Both the position numbers and the translations under genes were made by a program. The notes beneath the pieces were generated by a model. The model searched no databases, was not told the DNA's origin, and was given only the letters and a program-made list of their open reading frames with translations. This document shows positions 7,417 through 17,313 of a DNA stretch of 37,802 nt, piece after piece. The DNA is from Stentor coeruleus. Lineage: Eukaryota; Ciliophora; Heterotrichea; Heterotrichida; Stentoridae. The DNA is taken from assembly GCA_001970955.1 (NCBI GenBank), contig MPUH01000736.1, positions 1-37,802 of the forward strand, given 5' to 3'. Within the stretch, counting starts at the first letter, position 1. Each line of letters begins with the position of its first letter.

Positions 7417-9804
7417 ATGGATGATAAATGTTGGCTTAGATACTGGTACCCTATAACCGATATGGATATCGTCACAAAAAGTAATATCGAGTACAAATCC
7501 GGATTGATTCTCCTTCTAAGTATCCTTTGTGGTTTATGTACAGTATATTACTCTATATCCCTTGAATCCAGCTGTTCAACTGCAAATCTTTTCTTGTCAA
7601 TATACTTTTTCTGTATCCCTTTGGGTATGAAAAATTTTGGCAGATGGAATATATGTGGTATGGCTGTATGTATAGGTTGGGTAGTTGATAATGTTGTTGT
7701 AGCAAGGTGTACCCCAACTGAAGCGATTTCTTTAAGTTTTTATCAATCTTTAATCCCATCATATTTCATTCTAGCATCTGAGGAGTATATTTTCGGGGGA
7801 TTTTTTGTATCTTTTTTGCTCATGTTCTCTTTACCTTTTGAATACTCTGGAGTTTATGAAGCTATGGATGCTGTACCTAATGAAGAACTTAGAAATTATG
7901 TGATGTTAACTTTGAAAAGGACACAAACTTTGAACTCTGGACACCTTTTAGCTGTATTTGGGCTTACTATGTGGATGCATAGTTGTTCGAAAAATGAGTT
8001 TAAAGTAATGAATAAACTACTTGAAGAAACTAAACAAGCCAAACAAGCTGCGGAGATGTTTTTCGCTGCATTTTCTCATGAATTCCGAAACCCTTTAAAC
8101 AGGTATTAGATATACAGTTTATTAGGAAGTTTAGAGCTTATAAAAGATGATGTTGAAGATTTATCTGAACATTTTAAAGAGTTTATATCAACAGCAATGG
8201 ACTGTGGGGAAGTTTTATCAAATCTTATAAGCAATGTATTAGATGTATCAAAAATCCAAGCACAGATGTTCCAACCGACATATGCAAAATACAATCCAAG
8301 GACGATATTACATAAAGTGTTTAATGTGAGTAAAACAATATGTTTAAGAAAAAGCTTGACGTTAATATTAGAAATAGACAAAAACTTACCGAATTGTCTT
8401 TTACTTGATGGGCCGAGACTGACTCAGATTTTGATCAATTTAGTAAGTAATGCTATAAAATTTACAGAAGAAGGGTATATAAAAATAAAAGCTACATGGA
8501 AATATGTGCCAACAGGTAAATGTAGGGAATTCCGTAGCGACTATTCTAATTATTTATGTATAAAACCAAGAAGTTTATATGAACGAGGTGAGGAGTTGAC
8601 TATTGACACAAGTCAAGTAAATGTTATAATCAATGGGAAATTTATAGATAAAAGTGTGCAGACTGAAAGCAATACTGGGAAAAAAAACATTAAAAAAGAA
8701 AATTTTTCTCTTGATACAAATGATGAAAGTTATATATCATATTATCATGAAGAACTTAAAGGTGTACTTGAAATTGAAGTTGAAGATTCAGGAATAGGGA
8801 TTTCTGATGAAAACTGTAAAAAACTTTTTAACCCATTTACTCAAGCTAACTCTGCTATTTCTAAACTTTATGGAGGAACAGGTTTAGGGTTATGGATATC
8901 TAAAACTATTACTCAAGTTTATAAAGGGAATATTTCTGTTAAAAGCTCTTTGAATCATGGGAGTATTTTTACTATACAACTTCCTTGTTCTGTGTATATT
9001 TTCTTTGATAACCCTTTACCTAAAAACAGTTTGCTTAGTCAGAAACTTGAAGTCCTTTTACTTGATAACCAATACTCTAAAGCTAATAAAATGGCTTTAG
9101 AGGAACAAGGAATCAAAGTTACAGTCTGTATGTCTGGGATTGTTGCTGTTAAATACTTGGAAACTTCGAATTTTCATTTTATTTTTATTGGGATAAATTT
9201 TCTTGCTGATAACACTTTTACCCTGATAAACAGAATTAAAAAAATAGAAGAAGAGAAAAAAATACCTATAATTTTGCTTGTCCCTGAGAATAAAACTGAT
9301 AGGATTCCTGCGAAATTTAAATCTTATACTTCAGTTTTATCACCTTTGACTAATAATGAACTGTGTAGACTGATACAAATGTTTTATAATAAATCTCCAC
9401 AGAAAAGTTCAGGTATAGTCTTGGTATTAGATGATGATAGATTTATTCTTGATATATTAAGTAAGATTTTAGAAAAAGAAAAAATTTTACATACAACTTG
9501 TTCGAAGGGTAGAGTTTTGATTGATATATATAAAAAACAGTACCGTGAAGTATCTTTGGTGGTTTTAGATGCAAATCTTGATGATATAAGTGGCTTTGAA
9601 GTTGCTAAGACGATAAGGTTTTTAGAAAAGAACATGAAATTACCTGAAGTGCCAATTATTTGCATATCAGGGGACAACAACGAAACGCATTTTAAAAAAA
9701 GTCGAGAAAGTGGAATCAACTTTAACTGTAACTTTTATTTAGTAACCAAGCCAGTTAAACGTGATGAGTATGTGACAACAATCAAGCGTTTCTTAAAAAC
9801 TTAA
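7417..9804 (+). CDS. Membrane hybrid histidine kinase with pseudo-receiver and receiver domains (one intron)
   Basis: Two exons, 7417-8102 and 8118-9804, encode 790 residues. Residues 28-190 hold about six hydrophobic segments. The dimerisation helix carries the phospho-accepting H221 in SHEFRNPLN, and the intron falls directly after this motif. The ATPase domain has the N box LVSNAIKFT (337-345), the G1 box DSGIGI (452-457) and the G2 box GGTGLGL (481-487). About 75 extra residues sit between the N and G1 boxes. A degenerate receiver-like domain (about 538-651) has Gly where the phospho-Asp should be and lacks the conserved Lys. The last domain (662-789) is a good receiver with an acidic pocket at 667-669, D713 and K773. 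It should relay phosphate from His to D713; the signal sensed is unknown. The stop lies 30 bp from the stop of the convergent DYRK gene. Confidence 0.93.
8103..8117 (+). other. 15-nt spliceosomal intron
   Basis: The 15 bases GTATTAGATATACAG contain an in-frame TAG. They begin with GTA and end with CAG. Removing them joins AG and T into a serine codon and restores SHEFRNPLNSLLGSLELI, the standard histidine-kinase dimerisation motif. Introns of 15-16 nt are established in Stentor. I did not need an intron in any other gene here. Confidence 0.93.
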
Positions 9805-9834
9805 TGCAAAAATAGAAAATAATTATATAACTTA

Positions 9835-11412
9835 TTAAAAAAACTTATTTTTTGCATAGTCTTCACTAAAAAACGATGCTGCTTTCCTGTGCTTTTTACT
9901 TTGTTGCTTGGGGTTTTCTACAACCCAAGCATGTCTCATAAGCATATCAGCAGTAGGTCTTTCCCTAGGGTCCCACGTAAGAGCAAGGCTTACAAAATCA
10001 ATAAAATTCGAGTCATGAACATTAATCAAATCTTTCAATGGTCTAGTTCCAGGTATTCTAATCTTGCCTTTACTATTCGGGGCTAATCTAGGTTTATTAT
10101 CAAGATCAAAAAAATGTTTCTTTCTTGAAGATATCTGAAGTAAATTCTCTGGAGGTGGTCCAAGGACTTCCATTATCCTTAGCATCTGCTCAATTTCATT
10201 TTCACCAGGGAAAAGAGGATAACCAGTATATAACTCAATTAAAATACATCCAATACTCCATACATCAATAGCTGGAGAATATGGAATTCCTAACATAATC
10301 TCAGGAGCTCTATAAAAACGTGATTGTATATACGTATAAATCTGTTCTGGGGTAAAACATGAAGACCCATAATCAATAACTTTTATCATAGCTTTTGATG
10401 GGTTTCTAAGCAAAATATTCTCAGGTTTCAAATCACAGTGGATTATATTATGAGAAGCTGAAAATCGTAAAGCTATGAGTATTTGTAAGGCAAAAGCTTT
10501 GACTAAAGTTAAATTCAACCCTTGAAAATGGTTGAGTTTTAAAAATTCATAAAGGTTGATAGATAAAAGTTCGAAAATAATACAAAGATGGGAACGGAAG
10601 GTAAAACTTGATAAAATCCTAACGACGTTTTGGTTATCATCACGATCATGGTCGTTGAGATGTTTTAAAACTTTAACTTCAACAGCGCCTTGTTTGTGGA
10701 ATTTGGCTTTGTTTTTTATTATTTTTAAAGCGACTATTTCAGAGGTTTTGTGGTCTAAGCATTTACAAACTTGACCGAAAGACCCTTTTCCTAATGTAGA
10801 AAGAACTTCGTATCTATAGTTGAAATGGTCTCCTATGATGATTTTATAATTATATTCAGCATCATCATAACCCCAGTTTGGATCATTTACTGTTCCTTTG
10901 ATTTTATTTGTTATGTTTCCTAGAAAGTAAACTTCTTCAAATTGACTTATTTCTCGCAATTCATATTCAGTCAAACTTTCACTTTTCAATCTAAAAGCAT
11001 CAGGGCCTTTTATTGGGAATTTAGTTTCTTGAATGTTTATTGTGGATAATGAGTTACCTTTAGCTTTTGATGGACTTTTGCCTTGGAATAAAATGTTTGA
11101 AGAGTTGCATGGGGATTCTGGTATGAAAGTTGACACCTTTTTACTTCGGTTTGTGTAAAAACCTGCAAGTTGTCGATGGGATGTATTTGGCACACGGTCG
11201 GATAGTAAGATTGTCGATTCAGGGCTTTGTTTTATACCTGGACGAGTTGATGTTTGCTTCATTTTTCGTCGTGATGAATCAGATGTACTTTGTAGGTCTA
11301 GGCTTAGTTTGTATTTGTGGATTGAAGGGATTTTGGTTTCAGTTTTTTGAGACTGTCCAATATAAGCAGCTTTAAGTCTTTGGTTGCGAATAGTGGAATT
11401 CTCGTTGATCAT
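9835..11412 (-). CDS. DYRK-family dual-specificity protein kinase (class 2 type)
   Basis: A 525-residue kinase with a low-complexity Ser/Thr-rich N-terminus (1-145). A DYRK homology box (about 181-200, YDDAEYNYK and GDHFNYRYEV) precedes the catalytic domain (about 201-497). Visible are the glycine loop LGKGSFGQV (208-216), the ATP lysine K230 in VALKII, the catalytic loop HCDLKPEN (325-332), the Mg-binding DYG (347-349, usually DFG), and YTYIQSRFYRAPE (359-371), whose second tyrosine Y361 is the DYRK autophosphorylation site. DYRKs phosphorylate Tyr on themselves during folding and Ser/Thr on substrates. The DYRK box plus YTY favours the DYRK2/4 class over HIPK or PRP4. The start is the ATG at 11410-11412, preceded by G-rich (plus strand) upstream DNA. 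Confidence 0.93.
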   Translation of the reverse strand: MINENSTIRNQRLKAAYIGQSQKTETKIPSIHKYKLSLDLQSTSDSSRRKMKQTSTRPGIKQSPESTILLSDRVPNTSHRQLAGFYTNRSKKVSTFIPESPCNSSNILFQGKSPSKAKGNSLSTINIQETKFPIKGPDAFRLKSESLTEYELREISQFEEVYFLGNITNKIKGTVNDPNWGYDDAEYNYKIIIGDHFNYRYEVLSTLGKGSFGQVCKCLDHKTSEIVALKIIKNKAKFHKQGAVEVKVLKHLNDHDRDDNQNVVRILSSFTFRSHLCIIFELLSINLYEFLKLNHFQGLNLTLVKAFALQILIALRFSASHNIIHCDLKPENILLRNPSKAMIKVIDYGSSCFTPEQIYTYIQSRFYRAPEIMLGIPYSPAIDVWSIGCILIELYTGYPLFPGENEIEQMLRIMEVLGPPPENLLQISSRKKHFFDLDNKPRLAPNSKGKIRIPGTRPLKDLINVHDSNFIDFVSLALTWDPRERPTADMLMRHAWVVENPKQQSKKHRKAASFFSEDYAKNKFF

Positions 11413-12517
11413 TTTTATGAATGAAATGATGTTTGGGCTTAAATTTTAAAAAAAAAATTGGATGTTTTAGTTTTAGGTTAGTGGAAAATAAAGTTTTTTT
11501 AGTTGGAAGATGGGCTTTTGAGATTTGGAAATCTGCTTTGTGTCGGTTTATTCAGATAGTTTGTAAATATGGGATTTAGAAGTAAGATTTGAAATAAAAA
11601 TGAAAGTGTGAGATTTGAGATTGCTAGTTTTAGGTGGATTTTAAAAATTGGTTTTTATGTGTTTATTGTTGTGAAATTATAAGGTTGGCTTTGTGTGGGC
11701 TTTATATTGGCTTTATATATAATAGTAGTGTATATTATAAATGGGCTATTTGTTAAATGAAATTGGGTAGATTTTCTAATATTACGATAATTTTATAGTG
11801 ATTCAGAAATTTATTTGAGTGATAATTTTCTATGTTATTATTTTACTATAACGATTATGTGAAATTAATGTATTTTTGTCTTTATGATATTTTATTATGA
11901 TAGTTAAAATTTATAGCTTAGAATGCTTTATTAGCATAAATCTGCTTTAAAGTAAAAAAATAGACTTGAAACTGTTACCGAAATGAGTATTACGTTAAAT
12001 TATACAAAATAAGATATCCAATAATCTATTAACAGCAAATTATATTTATGTTTATGCCCTATATATTCATCTAATAATGCATTTTCAATAATATACAACA
12101 TATTTTTAAATAAAATATCATCCTAATAAGCATAATACTAAACTATATTAGCCAGAAATCATATAAATACTTATGTAATCTTAGTTAATTTCTATCACAA
12201 TATTCTAACTCATAAATTAAATTCAAAAATACTCTTCAATCTTATTTCATTGTTTATCTTATTTAAATACCAATAATATTAAATTTAATATCCTAATAAT
12301 AATAATCAAAGCACGCATATTCCAGATTTTTTTTTTTAATTTTAGTTCACAAAACAAAAAATCTAGAACTGAATATTTTTTATATAAAACCAATCAAGAA
12401 AAATACTTTTTATATTGCAAATCATGTTAAACTATTACAAAATCCCTTTTTAATACAAAATAAATTCTTATATTGAAATCTCATTAACTGTATTGTAATA
12501 TTTCTTATAATATATTA
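11413..12517. other. Divergent intergenic region
   Basis: No gene is seen in 1.1 kb between the DYRK gene and the following plus-strand gene. From 11413 to about 11720 the plus strand is G-rich and C-poor, matching the upstream composition of other minus-strand genes. The remainder is AT-rich with many A- and T-runs. Confidence 0.5.
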
Positions 12518-14270
12518 ATGGATACTCTAAGTAGGTATGAAGGTTCTAAAACTTATCAAAACAGCAAAAGAACTTTAGATATCGTAAGCGATGATTTTCT
12601 AATCCGATCGAAAATCAATAACTTTTCCCGTCCAATTACAGCCAAATCACATATGCCTAGGTATAAACCTTATCTAGCTAAAAAACTACTAACTACAAGA
12701 AAGCCTTTTTCTATGNCCTTATCTAGCTAAAAAACTACTAACTACAAGAAAGCCTTTTTCTATGAAAGACAATCAAAAACCATCATTAAATCTGTTAAAG
12801 CCAAGTCAAAAATCAGAAAATACCACTTTCCCGATACACTCCAAACCTGAAATTGTAAAGACGAAAAAACGTAAAAACTCAAAAAAACTTGATGAAAGCA
12901 TATCCAAAAAACAACAACAAGGTATGGATGAAATAAAAATATCCTTCGACATAAACGAAAATGAAGAACTTCTTGAAAACTTACACAAACACAAAGTAAG
13001 TATTGATTATGAAGAAGTTAAAACTCATAATTATACTTCCAGTTATAAACCAAAAATATGTCAAACACCACCTCTAGAAAATACAATCCCAAAAGCCCCG
13101 ATTTTAATAAATGCAATATGTCAAACACCACCTTTAGAAAATACAATCCCAAAAGCCCCGATTTTAATAAGTGCAATATGTCAAACTGATATAATAAACA
13201 CAGAACATAAAAATATTGAAGAAATCATAAATACTAACTCTCCTAAACTCCAAGATGATAATAAAGACGAAGATATAAAAAAATACAGTAATTCTCCAAG
13301 AGTTTTTGGAAACAAAACAAAATCATTTCATAGAGCATTAGTAACATCATATAAAATCGATATTTCATTAAAAGAATATGAGATAAAATATTATATAAAC
13401 TCATCATTAGATACAATTTTTATACATGTATCATCGTATAATGAAAAATATGATATGCAGTTTGATACTGAACCACAAGCTCCAATACTTGAAGTTATTA
13501 AAGAAAAAATCCATCCTTTTATTGATATTAAACAGGAGAAACTTGTATTAGAGCCAATAACTATGGAAGTTGTTATAAGAGGAATGCATGTTTTGAAGAA
13601 TGATAAATATAAAGTTTGTATTGAAAAAAGTATGCCAAGGTATGCTATTGTTATTAAATGTGAATTTGATGATAGGGTTATAGAAAAAAACATTTTATAT
13701 ATGGAAATACCATCCCAGTATAGAAAAGCGCAAGTTGATGCTGAAGTATTTTTCACATGTTTCCATATAAATAATCAGAATATTGTTATAGACTTTCCAA
13801 ATAAAAACAGTTTTGAAATTATTTATTATAAAGGATATGGGTTTAATTACCAGTCTTATCATCTTAAAATATCAGAAATCAGTCAAAAGCATGATAATTT
13901 TTGGCTTATACAAGCTTTAAGCAAAAACTCACCTCCTGTTAACTCTTTGTTTATTAGCAAAACATCTTTAGAAATAAGAGTTAATGATTCTAGTATTACT
14001 AATATCCAATGTTATAATATTAATGATGATATTAATAAAATAATTTCATTGCTTGTTGTAGAAAACTCACAAATTGTCTTGAAAACACATTTAGAAGAAG
14101 CTAGGGATAAACAAGATGAAATACAAAATGAAGATAATTTGATTGTTAAAGAAAAAAGCTTAGAAACAAAAAAAGTTTTTAAAGGGTTTTTGGAGAAGAA
14201 AGCTTTGTTAGGCGGGTGTAATATTATGACTGAAGAAATGAGTAAAAAAAATGAAGAAAATTGTGAGTAA
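12518..14270 (+). CDS. Unrecognised protein, frame split by an assembly duplication
   Basis: As printed, a frame from the ATG at 12518 runs 66 codons to an N at 12716 and a second frame starts at 12762. The 48 bases before the N (12668-12715) are repeated exactly after it (12717-12764). Collapsing the duplicate removes 49 positions and joins both frames into one 567-residue protein. The N-terminal third is basic, Lys/Ser-rich and low in complexity. A 20-residue repeat beginning ICQTPPLEN occurs twice in tandem, with the start of a third. The C-terminal half (about 255-540) looks folded and rich in beta-strand residues, with no Cys/His clusters, membrane segments or motifs that I recognise. 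The last 30 residues are Lys/Glu-rich. No function is proposed. Confidence 0.8.
12668..12764. repeat. Duplicated flanks of a single-N assembly join inside a gene
   Basis: The 48 bases at 12668-12715 are repeated exactly at 12717-12764 around N 12716. Because 49 is not a multiple of three, this shifts the reading frame of the surrounding gene; collapsing it restores one open frame. Confidence 0.93.
13056..13186 (+). repeat. In-frame 60-bp tandem repeat
   Basis: Two 60-bp units, 13056-13115 and 13116-13175, differ at two positions, and a partial third starts at 13176. They encode 20-residue units starting ICQTPPLEN inside the unrecognised gene. The near identity points to a recent duplication. 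Confidence 0.93.
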
Positions 14271-14808
14271 TTAGGAATATAATCAGATTATAAGGAATAA
14301 AAATAATTTGATGAAATGTTAAGAGAAGGATTTTTGGTTTTTTTATAGAGTTATATAAGTTTTTAGAATAAAATAAGTGTTTTTAATTGTGAGAATAATA
14401 TATTAGATAGCATAATATTTGTTTATATTTTATATATTAAAATAGCCTGTTAATAAAAATTATTTATTATAGAGAAAATTCTATGGAAAGCTACTTCAAT
14501 AAAACTTTAGCTTATTATATCAATATCAAGTATTAATTCTTTAGCACCTTATCTAAAAATATTTTTTTAAATATGATAAATTCCATTCTACCCATTCAGC
14601 AAATCTGCAATAATTATAAGACCTAAAAAAATAGCTTTAACCCTATATCTCTGAAACATCATTAGGCACATTATTTATTAAGCTAAAATTTCAATACAAA
14701 ACTCTTTATCAAAATAAAAATACATCATCTCTGCCTCAAAAAACATAAACCTCACTATCAAATATATATTCTCTTTATACAAATAATTCATATAAAATCT
14801 AGTAAAAA
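14271..14808. other. Convergent intergenic region
   Basis: This AT-rich spacer lies between the 3' ends of the 567- and 832-residue genes. I see nothing beyond probable untranslated regions. Confidence 0.5.
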
Positions 14809-17307
14809 TTAATAAAGATCAGTCACTGCTAGATTCGTTAGCAGTTGTTGATGCTCTTCTCTAGGCTTTAAAGAACTATTATGTCTATGTATCTCATCAG
14901 TAAAATCATTTGACTTAAGTTCATACCATTTAGCTTGAGGTGGGCGATTTTTTTCATATGTCTCAGCTCTTTTTTCATTAAGTATTGCTCTTTCTCTAGA
15001 TCTAAGTTCTTCTAATATACTCTCATATGTATGTAAAATCAACCCTTCTCTTTCTTTTGTATTCAACCCTTGTGCTATAGGTGTAACAGCTTTAACCATA
15101 TACCCGTTCATTTTTTTTTCAGCTTCAAAATTATTAACAACAGCAACTCTTCTTCTAGATTCAATTTCACATTTAAGATCATCTAAAGATTTTTCTAAAT
15201 AAGCTATAGCATCATCTCTCTCATCTTTTTTAAACCCTATGATATTATCTTGTACTTCTGATTGCATTTTTGCTTTATAATAATTAGGATTATCATTGAC
15301 AGAATAAGGGTGATTAGTAAAAGATCTCAAATGATGAGATCTAATAAACCAATCAGTTGTTGGGTTTGGGGATTGATTCCCAATATTTTCTAAGAAATAA
15401 GGGTCAAGTGGATCTAAATCATCAGCTTTAATATTAGGATATCGTTCTTTTGGGTTAAATATTGCCCCATCTTTATCCATATAAGGATGAAAAGGTTTCA
15501 TTCCTGATTTTATAAATTCAGACCTAGATTCAGGGTATTTTTTAGGAAATCTCACTGCTTCAATATCAGCAATACTTTGAAAAACACTATCAGCAGGTAT
15601 AGGCTCAATACTTCTCATAAGTGGAGCATCGACACTAGAAAAAATCTCTTTTGAATCCCTAACTTTTTGTAAACGGAAATTAAAAAGACCTTCAGTTGAA
15701 TCCATTTCTCCCTTTCGTTGAGGATTTTTATTAGTTTCATTAGAAAAAGTTCCGGATTTATCTTTTTTATTTGGACCTTTTTGGGATTTTATTGGGTTTA
15801 AGTCGGAGATTATGTCATCAAGTCCTTCATCTAATGATGTTACCGAGTCTAAAGGATTTTTTTTACTTATGGCGACTGGAGATTTTTTTCTTTCTTCAGG
15901 AATTGATGATAATTTACTGCTGACAAATTTTTGTGTGTTTCTTCCAACGTTGGATTTTTTATTGTTTGGCTTTGCTGGACTTTGTCTTCGGCCAGGGGAT
16001 TTTTTTGGTGGAGTTTTTCTTTCTGCTTGGGATTTGTTTGGAATGTCTTGGGCGGATTCGCTTTTGATTATTTTTTTTTCAGGTTTGCCTGATAGGCTTA
16101 AGTAGTTTAGTAAAGCATCAGTCCAGGAACTTGGGGTCAAACGACCAATTTCTATAGTGCTTTTTAATTTTTCCAATGATCGGATTTTACTTTCTATTGA
16201 CTCGTGCAAACGTTCAAGATACATGTTGATAAACTCAGCGACCACTTTTAGCTCCAACTCTCGTTTGTTTTTAGGTCTTGAACTTATCACAGCTTCCTTA
16301 GTTAAATTGAATTCCTCACAGAAAACCGCAAATATATCATTAACAAATCCTTCCAAAATCATTTTTTCTCTTTCCCACTTAACAAAAATATTCGTAATAG
16401 TCTTCTCCAGCACCCCAAACGGAATGGCATCATCATTATCCTCGGCAATTCCATCTTTCCTCAACTGAATCTTCACCTTCTCCAAAAAATCCACCAATAT
16501 ATCCCTATTCCCATTATTCTCCATACTAAACTCACCCAGCGTTCTACTTATATGTTCCATCTTTATATAAGCCTGAAAACTCTTAGAAATACTCACCGTA
16601 ATTTCTTTAAGTTTCAACACAAAATGCTGTAATACAATAAGCTGCTTCTCTTTTTTCAACTGAAAATCAGCAAACATCCTATTAATTTCTTGCATATCCA
16701 AATCCACCTCTTTCAAAGTTAAAAAATTGATGATAATTTTCTGTTTAGCCAACTGAGCTTCATAATCTTGACTTACTTTATAAAGTTCATATTTTATCTC
16801 ACTATATTCATTTTCAGTCATTTTCGCTGATTTGAATTTTTCACTTAAAAGCTTATCAATTTGTTGGTTCTCAGCAACATATCTCGCTTTATTATTTTTT
16901 TTCTGAACAATTTCAGCTTTTTTCTGCCCCACATTAGCTTTAAAATTCTTCAAACTATTCTTAAGATCTTTTCCTGCAATAAGACTTGTTCTCATGAAAT
17001 TCGTACGTTGTGGCCGGGCTTCAGGAATACTTTTAAAAGCTTCATCGACAATATCAGTTCCAGGTTTTGCTGATTTTGGTCTTCTATTTGGATTAGTTTC
17101 TCTTTTTATAACAACTGATGCTGGAGGGACATATGATGGCTTAAAATTCATTTGTGCTGGTTTAGAAGTTACAACCAGGTCTGAAAAAGTGTCTTTTTCA
17201 TCGATTTTTTTCACTGAAGTGTGCTCTGGATGAATCACTCCTAATACACACTTTTTCCACTTGTAATTTGAAAGCTGGTCTGAGTCGAATTTCACTATTT
17301 TAGACAT
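14809..17307 (-). CDS. Unrecognised 832-residue protein, helical with a basic Pro/Lys/Ser-rich linker
   Basis: I do not recognise this protein. Residues 1-115 are mostly extended and basic. About 115-395 is rich in Lys, Glu and Leu and probably helical, with coiled-coil-like stretches around 155-250. About 410-560 is a low-complexity linker with repeated Ser-Pro and Lys-Lys (KKSPGRRQSPAKP), a likely phosphorylation region. About 560-700 contains PFHPYMDKDG and PLDPYFLENIG, which look like ordered conserved segments. The C-terminal 130 residues are again charged and helical. There are no membrane segments or catalytic motifs. A cytoskeletal, basal-body or ciliary role would fit this composition but is a guess. 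The ATG is 6 bp after the stop of the 245-residue gene. Confidence 0.85.
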   Translation of the reverse strand: MSKIVKFDSDQLSNYKWKKCVLGVIHPEHTSVKKIDEKDTFSDLVVTSKPAQMNFKPSYVPPASVVIKRETNPNRRPKSAKPGTDIVDEAFKSIPEARPQRTNFMRTSLIAGKDLKNSLKNFKANVGQKKAEIVQKKNNKARYVAENQQIDKLLSEKFKSAKMTENEYSEIKYELYKVSQDYEAQLAKQKIIINFLTLKEVDLDMQEINRMFADFQLKKEKQLIVLQHFVLKLKEITVSISKSFQAYIKMEHISRTLGEFSMENNGNRDILVDFLEKVKIQLRKDGIAEDNDDAIPFGVLEKTITNIFVKWEREKMILEGFVNDIFAVFCEEFNLTKEAVISSRPKNKRELELKVVAEFINMYLERLHESIESKIRSLEKLKSTIEIGRLTPSSWTDALLNYLSLSGKPEKKIIKSESAQDIPNKSQAERKTPPKKSPGRRQSPAKPNNKKSNVGRNTQKFVSSKLSSIPEERKKSPVAISKKNPLDSVTSLDEGLDDIISDLNPIKSQKGPNKKDKSGTFSNETNKNPQRKGEMDSTEGLFNFRLQKVRDSKEIFSSVDAPLMRSIEPIPADSVFQSIADIEAVRFPKKYPESRSEFIKSGMKPFHPYMDKDGAIFNPKERYPNIKADDLDPLDPYFLENIGNQSPNPTTDWFIRSHHLRSFTNHPYSVNDNPNYYKAKMQSEVQDNIIGFKKDERDDAIAYLEKSLDDLKCEIESRRRVAVVNNFEAEKKMNGYMVKAVTPIAQGLNTKEREGLILHTYESILEELRSRERAILNEKRAETYEKNRPPQAKWYELKSNDFTDEIHRHNSSLKPREEHQQLLTNLAVTDLY

Positions 17308-17313
17308 AATTTA

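Noticed and set aside
12762-14270. Gene start at the ATG 12762
   Set aside because: This ATG is part of a duplicated assembly join; the true start is 12518 after collapse.
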